A DNA stretch of 64,000 nt from Ziziphus jujuba (GCF_031755915.1 NC_083383.1:27341001-27405000); one strand, 5' to 3'; counted from the stretch's first letter, positions 23,340 through 35,814 are shown. Numbers and translations are program-made. The notes: generated from the letters alone by a model not told the origin.

Positions 23340-24015
23340 CTATTGGAGCTTTGCAATATTTAACTTTCACTCAACTTGAATTGTCTTTTATTGTGAACAA
23401 ATTAGATCAATTTTTGCAGTGTCGTACCGATGTCCATTGGGCCGCTTACAAGAGGATTTTAAAATATTTAAAAGCTACTGCATCTCTTAAACTTCATATT
23501 GGATCATCCTCTCATCAATCCTTGTTTGCTTATACTGATGCTGATTGGGCTTCAAATATTGATGGTCGTCTGTCTACAGGGGGTTATTGTGTGTTTTTTT
23601 ATGACAATCTTGTGTCTTGGTCTTCAAAAAAGCAATAGGACAACTAGGTTGTTGCCCGGTCAAATACTGAATCTGAATACCGTGCTCTTGCTAATGGTGC
23701 TGCAGAATTTACTTGGATACAATATTTGCTACAAGAATTAAGTTTACAACTTCCTCAGGTGCCTGTTCTGTGGTGTGATAATATCGGTGCAGGTGTTCTT
23801 GCTTCAAATCCTGTGTTTCATGCCAGAACTAAACATATAGAGGTTGATGTTCATTTTGTTAGAGAGAGAGTGGTTCAAAACAAGCTTGTCATTCAGTATG
23901 TTCCTTCCAATGAGCAGATTGGAGACGTCATGACTAAAGTCTTATCCAATGCTCGATTTCACTACTTTCGGTCCAAGCCCCAATCTAATTGCATTACCTT
24001 GAGCTTGAGGGGGGC
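23340..24015 (+). pseudogene. Copia reverse transcriptase end and RNase H fragment
   Basis: Plus-strand frames encode the end of a Ty1/copia polyprotein: LQYLTFTQLELSF, then WAAYKRILKYLKATASLKL, YTDADWASNIDGRLSTGGY, WSSKKQ, then, in a shifted frame, SEYRALANGAAEFTWIQ, VPVLWCDNIGAGVLASNP and HIEVDVHFVRERV. These are the classic motifs of the copia RT thumb and RNase H (D-A-D-W-A, S-E-Y-R-A-L, C-D-N, H-I-E-V-D). In-frame stops fall at the position after WSSKKQ (TAG, about 23636) and a few codons later. Everything upstream of this in RT is deleted. Confidence 0.85.
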
Positions 24016-24206
24016 TGTTAGGATTTATCATTATCTTATGTTATTATTGTTTATCTACTAAGAGTGTAAGAGTTTATATCATTTACGTTGCTCTTACGTG
24101 TGTATATATATACTTTTGCAATTGTTAATGAAAGTGTACTGTTCACGTAGTTTCTCCTCTGTTTTCGTTGCATGATAACAGAGCTTTGCTCCTCTGTTTT
24201 ATTTCA
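24016..24206 (+). repeat. Right LTR of the copia element
   Basis: Begins TGTTAGG just after a G-rich polypurine tract and ends TTTCA. It is followed by the target duplication GTTTG and then host kinase-pseudogene sequence. Confidence 0.9.
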
Positions 24207-24757
24207 GTTTGGCATTGGCTGGTGCTGGTGTCGGTGGCGAGTAGTAGCCGCTGCTCCACCGCCACCACCGATGGCCCTGTTTGAGCTTGAGCTTGAGCTT
24301 ATAACTGGTTTGTTGGGGTCTGAGTCTCAGTGGTCTGAACCAGGTAGTCAGAGCCAGGGACCCGGGACCTTCTGATCTTGTTTATTATTTCCATCAACTA
24401 AAAAGAGAATATGAAGTCTCTAAGTAAGAGCTGGTTCACCTTGACCGTATATACCCTGACGATTGCCAGAGAAACTGACAACCTAGTCGTGCAGCGACTG
24501 ATATGGAGAAGCTGATGATCAGCGGGAGGAGGAGGAGGATATAGTAATACTACTTGTAATGGTTGCTGAAGGTGGTGGTGGTATTGGTACACTAGCTAGT
24601 TTCTTTCTAAGGTGGGAAAGTGGGAGGAAGATCTGAGTACCCAAAAGATTTGTTATTTTTGTGTGATTGTTCACACACGGCTTTCTTAACTTTTTCAAGG
24701 TGTTTGAAATGCTGAAACGCTGTGAAGAAAAAGGAGACAGCTTGGATAACACCTCAC

Positions 24758-25520
24758 CTAAATAACGCGGTTTCAAAAATTTATAAAAGAAAAAAAAATT
24801 AAAACTTTGTGAGAGGAGAAATTAAAGACCATGTACCCTTTTCTAGGTGACTAGACGTGTGGAACGATCTTTGCCACGTTTACACGAGGCAATAATCACT
24901 TTAATATTATTATTATTAGTATTAGTATTTAAAAATACAAGCTATAATAAATATGTATAATTATAATACTATTATATTTATTCAAATAAAAATCTATAAT
25001 CTCAGTCTTTGTTATGAGCTTTAAGATTGATTATGTTCAGCTTTCTATTTCCTTGCTTTTTTAATATTTTTTTCTTTTATTTATTTATTTATTTTTTCTT
25101 CTGACTTAAATGATTTCGGGCTAGTAAAACTCTATACAACAATAGAACTTCTAACATCAAGAAGAAAAATCCCACTTAATTTATATAAATATGAAAAAAC
25201 AATGATGGTAGTCTAGAGCTCTCATCTCCTAAAATGTAAGAAATCAACATGATATTTATGAATTATCCAGGACCAAGTTCATGAGATATGCACCACAAAA
25301 TAAAAAAGTGTAGAAACCATTGACCAAAATAAATAAATAAAGTTGGTATAGATAAATTAATTTGAGAAATTCAAAAGTTATACATTCTAAGATCCTTGCT
25401 ATAATTTTTTAACACAATCAACACTCCTGATCCTTGCTAAATAAAGCGGTTTCAACCCGAAAAAAAAAAAAAAAAGGACTTTGTGAGGGGACAAAGACAA
25501 AGCCCTCTTTTAGATGAAAT
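24758..25520. repeat. Short direct duplication about 680 bp apart
   Basis: CTAAATAACGCGGTTTCA ... ACTTTGTGAG-AGGAGAAA ... CCTTTTCTAG at 24760-24850 recurs in diverged form as CTAAATAAAGCGGTTTCA ... ACTTTGTGAGGGGACAAA ... CCTCTTTTAG at 25438-25520. Each copy has an A-rich tract in the middle. Confidence 0.6.
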
Positions 25521-26344
25521 TGGTAGGTTCCATTACTTTTAACATTTTTTGTACTGTAGCTCCTGTAGTTTCCAACTAGCAAATGAGTCCTCTTTTAAAG
25601 CGGTGTTTGGCTGGTGGAATGGAGGAGGAATGAAATAATCACTCCCATTGGAATTTCCATTTTACAAATGCATAAGGAATTTCTTATAATATCCATTCTT
25701 TCTTTTGGTTAAGAAAAATGTATGAATAATAGAAGTATTCCATCCTTCCATCAATTACACTAAAAATAGTGGATGACATGCCTCCTACGGGAGGAATATT
25801 CCATTCCACATCCTGCCACATACAAAAATACAACAAATTATTATCTCTTAAAAATTTAAATTATCTTTTCCTTCAAAAAGAATTTTAAATTATCTTTATA
25901 TTTTTTTTTATATCCACTCTGTCTCTATGTAATTCTCTCTGTATATTTTTCTCACTCTAAATTTTCTATCTCTACCTTTCTATTTTTTAATTTTTTATCC
26001 TCACTTTGTCTCTTTATATTTTCTTTCTATTCAATTTCTATCAACATTTTCTTTCTTTATATTTTTTCTTCGACTTCAAATTACTTTCAGTATCTATAGC
26101 AATATTAAAAGTGGAAATAAAACGTTAGATGCCATTCTTTTTAATTTGTTCAAATGTTAATATTATTAATTAAGCCATCTATTTGTTTGGGCTCCAAATA
26201 ATTAATGAAGTTAGATGGTATTTTTGTAATTTTTTCAAATATTATGGTTATTTATTAAGCCAACTTTTTTTTTTTTTTGTTTTTTTCACTCTCTAATATT
26301 GCAGTTATTCCATTTTAGGCTTCGGCGTAAGAGGAGTTATTAAA

Positions 26345-26382
<38 letters not shown>

Positions 26383-27985
26383 TGCTATTTACTGTCTATG
26401 CTTCAATCTATCTATGTAACAATCTATTTTTATCATTTTCTTTGTTTCTTTTTGTTTTTGTTTTTTTTTTTTTAAAAAAAAATAACCAATGCTTTTCAAT
26501 AGATTTTAGATCACCAATTTCATTTAACTTTGTAAAAACTCATAGCTAATTCTCTCTGAAACAATACACAAAATCCTTACTTTATTACTTTCACATAAAA
26601 CAAAGAAGAAATTTTTATTGAAAGTCCATTACTTTGTTGCTTTAAAAAAAAAAAAAAATTCATGTTTACGTTTGGCTAACATGTACCCTTAATAGGGAAA
26701 TAAATATATAATTAAAAAAAGTTGAATGAAAGATTAGATTTGAAAATTGATCAAAAAGTTGTAAAAGATTGGAGAAGTTAATAAGGGGTGATGTTCGATG
26801 AAGATCATATATGATAAACCTTGTAAAAACAACTAATACAATGACTATAAATAGAGTTTGACTTATGAAGTTGGAGTTGGTTGATTGAATTCAAACTTGA
26901 ATTTCTTTATTTTCGGAATTTAATCCAAACACAAAAAACTTAAAGCAATGAGAAACTACACCTGTTCACTTTATAAATTCTCTAAATACAATTTATTTTC
27001 ACATTTGTTTGAGAATGTTGATTCCATATAACTCTAATGTCATTAAAGTACTTGGCACACAATGTTCAAATTTATGCAGACCGTCACTATTATATTTAAT
27101 TAATTAATTTATTTATTTCTTTATTTAAGGAGGATACAGATAAAAATTAAGTCCAAAAGGTTTATGATCATAACATGCTTTCCTGCCTTTTTCATTATGT
27201 TCCAAGTTGAAATGATAAAACATATTGTCAATGTCTTCTTAGGCAAGCAAAATTTGAGCTATTATAATAATAACTGTAATTCAAAATACCTAATTTAATT
27301 TTGTAATTTTTGTACAAAATACCCAATTATTCTACATCTTCTTATTAAATTTGAAAGTAGCTATTTCCTTTACATTCTGCAAATAGGAGAAGCTCAATTT
27401 TTCAATAGTTTCAATTTACTTTCATTTCTTAGCAATAAAAATTCATAAATTGTCGTACTATTTTTTTTTTAAATGAGGAAAAAAATAATTGTTGGATTCA
27501 GTTCACAATCTCAATATATATTTTATGGCTTCAAAATATATTTTTAAATACTAAATACTGGTAGAAAAATAAATGATATTAACCAAAAGTTTGAAAAGGA
27601 AAAATAATAAGGGCAAATTAACTGACGTAGGATTTACATTAAAAGTATTAATGTTCTTATAATACCATCATAACTTATTTTCAAATATATATATATATAT
27701 ATATTGCTAAGCTTAAATAAAGTTATTAATATAAGGATTGACATGAAGTTTAGATCATATCAAAAGTTGAAATTTAAAATTACAATTATTACCAGATAAC
27801 GACAAAGTTTACTTTTCCTAAATAGGGTTTAGTATGTCACTAAACCCACATTTAAATATTTTTTAAATTTTAAATCTTAATTTATAATATAATCTAATAA
27901 TTATTAGAATGGATGTTAATTTACTTAAAGTAAGATGTATATATATATATATATATATAACTCATTAGTAGACTTAACCCATTAA

Positions 27986-28122
27986 ATATACCTCCAGGTG
28001 TTGGGTTAAACCATATCTGGATGACATCCCCATTCTTTTTAATTTAAACTATGAATATACCTCCACGTATTGGGTTAAACCATATTTGGATGGCATCCCC
28101 TTCTTTTTAATTTAAACTATGT
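27986..28122. repeat. Tandem duplication, two units of about 68 bp
   Basis: The unit AATATACCTCCA-GGTGTTGGGTTAAACCATATCTGGATGACATCC... ends TTTTTAATTTAAACTATG and is repeated directly with a few substitutions (boundary near 28053). Confidence 0.8.
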
Positions 28123-29650
28123 AATCTTCTACAAATATATGCATGCATACAAAATATATATATATATATATATATTTTCTCTGATTTGGAAATTCTGGAT
28201 GAATTTTCATTTGAGACAATGTGTATCCTAAAGAAGATATGAACATAAATAGAATACATGCATATCTTGAAATGAATTGGCATTGTCTTGGATAAAAATT
28301 CATCTAGGATTCCTAGACTAAAGAATTACTGTATATATACGATAAGGCTCAAATTAGGTTTTTATTATCAGAATTATTATTTTCAACCTTAAATCACATC
28401 AAGAGTTGAGATTTAAAATTATATTTATTAATTCCTAAGTTTTGACAAGGGTTTATTTTTCCGAAATAAAGTTTTGATATGTCATTAAATCAATATTTTA
28501 TTATTTTTAAATTTTAAATCCAAATATTCAATGTAATTTAAGGGCAAATAAAAAAATAATTGATATTAAAACTATCAGATCATCCTAATGTGAGTTTAAC
28601 TCTATATATATATATATATATAACACTATTACATCTTTATTTTACCTAGCACGTAGCCAACACCAAGTCAAAACACATGACCCAAAATAGTGTTAGAAAA
28701 AATTTATAAAATGTTAGAAAACTTGCTTTCTAACATAACTAGAAATAAGAGACACCTACCAGAATATTATTAAAATTTATTTTTGTACTTATATTGCTAG
28801 CTTGCATTTTCATTAGTGGTTATTACTGGATTGTTCCAAAAAAACACCTGTCAAAATATTATAAAAATTTTAATCTTTATACTTATCAATATTGTTTATT
28901 TCATAATTTTAACTTTTCTTTTATGCTCGGAGTTCATATCTAAAGTAGTTTAATCTACCAAAAAAGAAAAAAGTTTATTTCATAAGTTTTGCTGAAGTTA
29001 GGCCCTGTTTAGATTATGTCATTCTTTGTGAGAATATAAAATTCTGTGAAAGTTATTCATTTATTTATTTTCAATGTTCGTGTAGGATGACCAATTCGTG
29101 TTAACAATTTATATCTATTTACCATATGTGCTAGATAGCTTAACCTATTCAAACCGTTTAAATCAAATATTATTATTATTTATATTATTTTTATAATTTT
29201 TACATTATAATATATTAAAGTATATCTTTATTTATCATGATTTAAAATTTTTATACATTAATTGTACTTATTTGTATAGATTTATATCAATTTTGAGTTA
29301 ACTAAATGAGTCATTTTCGAATCGTATTTCACATCATAACCTAAATTGCCATCTCTGTGTTTGGGTAATGTGTGTTATCAAGAAAATGTGAGCTCCAGGG
29401 GAAAGTGATTGCCAACATGAGTGAAAGTTGGTGGGAAACAAAACCCATAAATTGATGGTATTCTTGTATTTTCCTACAAAAATGAATAAATGTGTTTATT
29501 TATTCCCATAGTATTCATATATTTTAAAGGAGACTAAATTTTTATTATATTTTAATCCATATTTCCATAATACAATCCCAACATTTACCAAATATTTATA
29601 ATAAAAAATAATTTCAAAGAAATTAATTTTTGAAAAACTAAATTTTGGTA

Positions 29651-30043
29651 GCGCCTCATTTGGGAAAGTGTTCAAGTTTAAAGGAAAATTAATTTTTGAA
29701 ATTTAGTTTCTAAGGAATAAATTTTCTTCTTATTATATTTGATAAGTGATAGAAAAATTAAAACTTATAAATAATTAAATTTAATGTTGTGTAATATATT
29801 ATTGGTAAATTTGTATTTTTAAAAACAATCTAATAATAGGTTTTAGACATTTTAAAAATTGACATCTCTGTAGATAGGAACAATTTCTTTTATACTTTTC
29901 CACGTAGATGAAAATTTAATTCCTTGAATCTACATTTTTTTCATCCCAAAATAATTATTCAAATACAAAAAAAAAAATTATCATTTTCTCTAAAAAATTA
30001 AATTTCCTCTAAATTTACCATTTCATTTTCTAAACGAAGCCCT
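29651..30043. mobile_element. Candidate MITE with imperfect inverted ends
   Basis: The left end GCGCCTCATTTGGGAAA and the right end, read in reverse, GGGCTTCGTTTAGAAA are imperfect inverted repeats about 390 bp apart. Such GGGCxTCGTTTGG-like ends are common in plant foldback elements. I could not identify a clean target duplication, so the limits are approximate. Confidence 0.4.
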
Positions 30044-32137
30044 AAGGTTTAGATTTAGCTTGGGCATTATAATACTATTGGATATCATATTGGACTGGTC
30101 TACCGTATCATTTGAACCCATACATGGTATAATAACCCAATGCAAAATAGTCAGTATAGGGCTTTTTTTTGTTTTTTTTTTTTTTAAATGGAAAATTTAT
30201 ATAATTTTTCAAGGGAATTTATCTTTTTGAGAAATATTTTGGCCTAAAATTATGTATAGTTTGATTAACTTAATTATATAATAATAATATGATATCAAAG
30301 GCCTTGTGGCCAAAAATATTTTGTTTCTGTTGTTTATTCCCTAGAAGCATCTCAATTTCACGTAAAGCGGCTTTCCTAGTATACGTACATACAGGCATAA
30401 GCCCCTAAGATGTTTCAGCTCAATGCTGTAGATTGTGGCTGATGGAGTTGGGGGAATCAATTTTTGTGGGAGTTGCTACAGATTTTGATCCTTTGCTTCC
30501 CTAAGGTTAGAGAGCATGGTTTTGGATGGGAAAATCATGACCGACTAACTTCTGGACAATGCCTCTCAAAGCTGAGAAATGCATAAGTATTGATTCAATT
30601 ATCCAACCAAACAAAGCAATCCATTCCACCATTTTTATCATACTACTCTTCAATTATCCTCTTCACTTTACCAACTAAACACCACACGCAATATCAGTCC
30701 TAATTCCTGGTATTGTGAGTTTGGACTGTTAACATGTTTGTGCAGTGTATGTGAGAATCTCTTCTCAACTTGGTTAACACGATTTAATACAAACACTAAT
30801 ATTATTCAAAATTTTATTAACTTTGTTGAACAAAATAACACTAAGGGTCCATTTGGTTACACAGGTATAATTGGATGGGATGAGATAAAATTAATCCAAT
30901 ATTTTATCAGATTTCAATTCTAATGGATTATTTTTTTTTATATTAATTAATAAAATTTATTAATTTTTTGAAGCAAACAAAATAATTTAAATTAGATAAA
31001 GTTGTTTGTCAAATAATTTATTATATTATTAATATAGTCAATTTTTCATAAGCGATAAATTTTCTATAATAACCTCATTTATCAATAATTAGATCTCATA
31101 AATAATTAAAATTTAAAAATGTGTTTGAAATTTTAGATAAATATGATGAAATACTAAAACTCCAATTACGTATTTGGTAGATAATAACTATTTCATAAAA
31201 TTAAGTAAATTTATATTTCATTAGTTTCTATATCGAAAATACATATTCTCTAAGGATTAACTGTTCTCTCATTTTAAGTAATATCCATTCTTTATCAAAA
31301 CTTAAACGATGTCTTACACATCCACTATACACTGTTCATTGGGCTATCCATTCCTAGATCCGATACTAGCTTTTCATGAGCATTAGCGGGTCCTGGAGTC
31401 CCTGTCAAGGGCGCCAGCGCATATCTCGGAGTGATCATCAAAAGCCGATGGTGCTCTTTATACTATTATAGATAGTTTGAGTTGGTCCCGGTCTCATTCC
31501 TTGACCCCAATATGGTAAACCTTTTTTTGTAATACAAATATGATAAACATTAAATAGATAATTCTTATGAATTTTCAATTTAGTGTATTATCTATTTAAA
31601 ATATGTAGAATAAAAAATATTTTAAAAATCACTTAACATAAAATAAAAATTAAATTTAAAAATAATAAATTATATATTTAATTAAACAAAAACAAAATTT
31701 TTAAATAAAATATAAAGAACATAAACATAACCATAAATAAATATTACAATTAAATTAATTTTTTTGTGCTAATAATTAAATCCAATTCATTGACATATTC
31801 AAACAAATGAAAAAGATTGGTGATTTCTATTCCTTATATTTTATTATTTGGAATGACTATTCCTATTCTATCAGTAATAATTATTCTGTGTATTAAACAT
31901 AATTTAAAAAGATAATAAATTTTATTATGATTTATATAAATCTCAAATGTATTTTTAAATTTTAAATCTTGAAACGAACCACTGATTGATAAATAGGATC
32001 TTGATGAAAAATTTAGTAGAATGTTGAAATAAAAGATTGACTAATTCTTAATCTTTTTTAACAATTTTGTACGTCGTAGTCTACATATCTGAATTTTTCA
32101 GTTATAAACATAGGAAAAGAAACATCAAAGATATCTA

Positions 32138-32168
<31 letters not shown>

Positions 32169-32347
32169 ATAAATCCACCTCAAAGGCAACAATAAAGGAA
32201 AAACAAAGACTGAAGATAAATAAAGATAAAGAATGAAATATTTTTGAAAAAAAAAAAAAGAACAGAGAAAAGAAAGAAAAATAATGAAAGATATGGCCAT
32301 GCATTAAATAAAGAATTCTACGGTCTTTGAAATTTTTTTTTTTGGGA

Positions 32348-32368
32348 GGGGGGGGGGGGGGGGGGGGG
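32348..32368 (+). repeat. Run of 21 G
   Basis: After 11 T and GGGA, the plus strand has 21 consecutive G residues. Such a run is rare in AT-rich plant DNA and can form a G-quadruplex. It is also a place where assembly length may be wrong. Confidence 0.9.
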
Positions 32369-33027
32369 AAGAGAGTCTCGCGTTAAATTTACTTTATTTT
32401 ATCTATAAATAATCGTCTACGCTCTCTATGTACCCTAATTTTTGGATTGAATTATTCCAATACTCGTTCTCAACGCAACGAATTTTTATTTTGGTTACAA
32501 ATTTTCCATTGACTAAGTATTGATGTGTTTTGACCGGTAACAGTAATTTTTGACATGCTATTGTCACTTGATTGCCAGATAATTTTTTTTTTTTTAAATC
32601 TAAAATTTTCTAAAATTATTTTTGAGCTTCAAGCGACAAAATTTTTAAACTTCCACTCAAAATTTTGGACCATTAGCTACAAAGTTTCTTATAAGTTGTC
32701 AACACACACATACATCCGAAGCAAATTTGGAGGCACTGTTACCTACATTTAAACCATTAGGATCCACGTGGGACCTACACCTGTGGATTTTATTGTTCAA
32801 CCTTTCGTCCCCCCTAACTCCGACAAGCTTTCACAGTTGCAACTATTATCCTCCTCCTGCAATGCTTGAAACTCACAAACAGTACCGGCATCAGCATTAG
32901 TTGGGGGTGTTGAAAAAGTCTTCAAAACCCTAAAACCCATTTAAGTCCATTCCAAATAAATCCGGTTCAAACTCAGATCAAGCCTTAGCCTGTCTAATTT
33001 TTTTATTGGGATGCGGTTGCACTTTAA

Positions 33028-33029
<2 letters not shown>

Positions 33030-33070
<41 letters not shown>

Positions 33071-33071
33071 T
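33030..33071. repeat. (ATT)n microsatellite
   Basis: About 14 uninterrupted ATT units. Confidence 0.95.
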
Positions 33072-33304
33072 TGTAGACCCAATCCAAAACCTGATCCATA
33101 GGGCTTAGTCGAGTGTCCAATCCAATTAGCTAGTCCAAAATAAATTTTATAAATTTATACCCATGTTAAATTTATTACAAATTTTTAGTTTATTATGTAT
33201 AGTGATTTTTTTTTTTTTTTATCATCTGTCTTATTTTTATGTTGTAAATATGATGACATAAATTATTACTTTTATTATATTTTTTTTATCAAAGATATTT
33301 TAGC

Positions 33305-33350
<46 letters not shown>
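33305..33350. repeat. (AT)n(GT)n compound microsatellite
   Basis: About ten AT units directly joined to about thirteen GT units. One strand alternates purine and pyrimidine throughout, a form that can adopt Z-DNA. Confidence 0.95.
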
Positions 33351-33499
33351 ATGAATCAAATTTTGGAACCCAAATCCAAACCATAAGAAATAGATCCAAA
33401 ATCAGGCCTAAGGTATAGAATGGTTCAATTTATTTTGTGTTAAAACTGTCACACCCACCTAACCAAATAATAATAATAATAATAAGTTAAATGATGTTG

Positions 33500-35670
33500 A
33501 ATCTGTGAATTACACATCCACATCTAAAAGGTCATGATTTTGAGATATCAGAATAGAGAAAATAAATGATAAAAAATAAATTACCTTATTTTTAAAATTC
33601 TTATAAATTTGTCCAATTCGATAAAAATTGATGAAAATCATCGAAAAGGAATTATGTACGGTGCATGTAACCTCTAAATTTGATTTTTTTTTTAATTTAT
33701 TTCAATTTTGTAACATTGATAACCTTATTTTTAAAATTCTTACAAATTTGTCTAATTCAGTTAAAATTGACAAAAATTGTCAAAATCAATCATGTACGGG
33801 CACATGTGATCTCTGAATCTGATCTTTTAATTTATTTTTCAAAACTTTCCATTAAAATATTCAAAAAAAGATATCATAATAGATAAAATCATTTTAAATG
33901 ATAAAAAATAAATTATCCTTTTTTTATAATTCGTACAAATTTGTCCAATTCGTTTAAAATTGACAAAAATCATCAAATAGAAGTCATGTATGGCGCATGT
34001 GATCCCCAAAGTTTATTTTTTAATTTATTTCAATTTTGTCACATTGATAATCCTATTTTTAAATTTTTTACAAATTTTTCTAATTCAGTTAAATTTGACA
34101 GAAATTGTCAAATATGATCATGTACTGCACATGTGACCTCTAAATCTGATCTTTTAATTTATTTTTCATATTTTGCCATTTAAAAAATTCAAAAAAAAAA
34201 TGTGAGTCCAACAAAAAAATACTAGATATTTAAAATACATTTGAGAGCCCAAAAAAATATTAGGTGGTAAAAAAAACTCTAAGGACATGATAAAAAAATA
34301 TCAAATGTTCAAAAAATAATTCCGAGATCACAAAAAAGAAAATACCAGATGGTTAAAAAGAATACTAAAAGTACAAAAAAAAAATCAGATGTTAAAAAAA
34401 ACTAAGAGCCCAAAAAAAATCAAATAGTAAAAAACAAAATCTGAAAGTGCAATAAGAATATCAAATGGTAAAAACATTTTGAAAGCCCCAAAAATAACAG
34501 ATATTTAAAAAAAAATCCAAAAACCCCAAAAAAATACTATATGATAAAAGAATTTTGAGAGCATGATAAAAAATACCAGATGTTCAAAAAAAATCCAAGA
34601 GCTCAATATAAGTACTAGATGTTCAAACAATTCTAAAAGTGAAAAAAAAAAAATCTAAAGGTTAAAAAAATTTTGAGTATTCAAAAAAAAAAAATATTAT
34701 GTTTAAAAAAATTTTGAGAGCCCAAAAAAATACTAAATATTCAAAAAAATTTAGATGGTAAAAAAATCTTTGAGAGTACCATAAAAATATTTTACGATAA
34801 AAAAATTCTGAGGGTCTATAAAAATACCACATGGTTAAAAAATTTTCCAGTGTTGAAAACAGATAACAGATAGTAAAAATAAAAATTCCTAGGGCTCAAT
34901 CAAAATGCCAAATGCTTTATGAGCTCTTAGAATTTTTTTGGAACATTTGATTTTTTTTTTTTTTTTTTTTTAGCTCTCAAAATTTTTTTTTTTATCATTT
35001 GGTATTTTTCTGGCACTCAAATTTTTTTTAACCACCTAGTAATTTTTTTATGCTCTTAGAATTTTTTTGAATATATGTTTTTTTTTTTTTAAGCATTTAG
35101 AACTATGTTTTACCATATTATATTTTTTTCAGGCACTTAGAATTTTTTAACCATTAGGTATTTTTTCGAGTATTTTGTTCAAGCTCAAAGAATTTTTTTT
35201 ACTATTTGTTTTTTTTTTTTTTTTTTTGCTCTCAAAATTTTTTTGAACATCTCATATGTTTTTTGGGCTCTCTAATTTTATTGACATCAGGTTTCTTTTT
35301 GGACTTTTTGAATTTTTTTCAATATCTATTTTTTTAGGCTCTCAATTTTTTTTTAATTATCTATTTTTTTTTTTTGAGTTTTCTAAAAATTTTTTTAAAT
35401 ATTTAGTATTTTTTTATTGTGCATTTGAAAAAAATTTTTACTCTGGTATTTTTTTGGCCTCTTGGATTTTTTTGAACATTTTTTTTTAGGCTTTCATTTT
35501 TTTTTAATTTTTTAAATGAAAAAATCTGTAAAATAAATTTTTTTAAAAAATTCATATTTGAGAATAACATGTACCGTACATGATCTCTATTTAATAGTTT
35601 CTATCAATTTTAACTGAATTAGATTAATTTGTAAGAATTTTAAAAACAAATTTGATGATTTTAAATGATG
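33500..35670. mobile_element. Large imperfect foldback element with tandem subunits
   Basis: The left arm holds four related subunits starting near 33582, 33722, 33914 and 34049. Each has CTTATTTTTAAAATTCTTACAAATTTGTC-like sequence, then AATTCAGTTAAAATTGAC, then CATGTACGG-GCACATGTGATC. A degenerate array of about 37-40-bp units follows (34195-34900; words AAAAATACCAGATGGTAAAAA and TTTTGAGAGCCC). The right arm repeats this in inverted order: the degenerate array as its complement (34905-35520; GGGCTCTCAAAATTTTTTT), then one inverted subunit (about 35555-35665). The symmetry point is near 34910. No protein-coding content. It resembles foldback-type DNA transposons. Confidence 0.65.
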
Positions 35671-35744
35671 CCAAAGTACAACTATCCCTAAAAATAAACT
35701 ATTGCAGCCGCTGGATGAGAATACAATTGGCCGTGCCATAAGTG

Positions 35745-35782
35745 ACACGGTAGGCACACGGTAGGCACACGGTAGGCACAAG
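35745..35782. repeat. 11-bp tandem repeat, three units
   Basis: CACGGTAGGCA is repeated about three times in a row with no change, just left of the duplicated adenylate kinase segment. Confidence 0.9.
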
Positions 35783-35814
35783 ATATATAAATAATTTTTT
35801 ATTGGGCTTTCGGC

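Larger units (their letters stand above)
22013..24206 (+). mobile_element. Ty1/copia LTR retrotransposon, internally deleted, with target duplication
   Basis: Left LTR 22013-22227 (215 bp) and right LTR 24016-24206 (191 bp) both start TGTTAGGATTTATCATTATC and end CTGTTTTATTTCA. They are flanked by the identical 5-mer GTTTG (22008-22012 and 24207-24211). The primer site after the left LTR, TGTATCAGAGCC at 22228, is the initiator-Met tRNA type (TGGTATCAGAGC) with one G missing. The polypurine tract GAGCTTGAGGGGGG lies before the right LTR. The right LTR lacks about 25 bases present in the left. The internal part keeps only the start of gag and the end of RT/RNase H. Protease, integrase and most of RT are gone, so the copy cannot move by itself. 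Confidence 0.92.
20995..24780 (-). pseudogene. CRINKLY4-related receptor kinase (CCR4-like), truncated and split by a copia element
   Basis: Minus-strand fragments match the kinase domain of the intact CCR4-like gene at 39257-41608, in order: LEESF-type juxtamembrane and LLGFYED (about 21985-21730), EFM...SLYDHLH (about 21715-21670), LDATWTAKVS then YFG (about 21530-21490), GYTDPEYYRL...SDVYSFGVLLL (about 21420-21340), and DPKVPPPTPFEVEAL...ERPTMLEIAGYLERA (21222-21070). The kinase is dead: the DFG Asp is Tyr, the HRDIK catalytic loop is scrambled, the ATP-binding Gly loop and Lys are unrecognisable, and frames shift repeatedly. A Ty1/copia element (22013-24206) separates the kinase from a remnant at 24207-24780 that is hard to align; it is Ser/Pro-rich and may be the juxtamembrane linker. 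No crinkly-repeat ectodomain is seen further upstream. It sits just downstream of and convergent with the adenylate kinase gene, like its intact paralogue relative to the adenylate kinase relic. Confidence 0.82.
24850..33400. other. Gene desert, 8.5 kb
   Basis: No supported gene on either strand. The sequence is AT-rich with many dinucleotide runs: (AT)n at about 26345-26383, 27687-27704, 27938-27958, 28151-28174, 28601-28620 and 32139-32168. There is also a tandem duplication at 27986-28122, a probable small inverted-repeat element at 29651-30043, a G21 run at 32348-32368 and a 130-bp GC-richer islet near 31345-31475. Several blocks start with words such as GTGTTTGG or CATTTGG, common at the ends of plant MITEs, but I could not pair most of their ends. 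Confidence 0.6.

Noticed and set aside
25598..25826. MITE with GTGTTTGGCTGGTGGAATGGA-like ends
   Set aside because: The left end looks typical, but the right end pairs only over about 10 bases and no target duplication was found. Not listed as a feature.
33500..35670. Centromeric or telomeric satellite
   Set aside because: The units are degenerate, few and arranged as an inverted pair. No TTTAGGG array or long homogeneous satellite is present.
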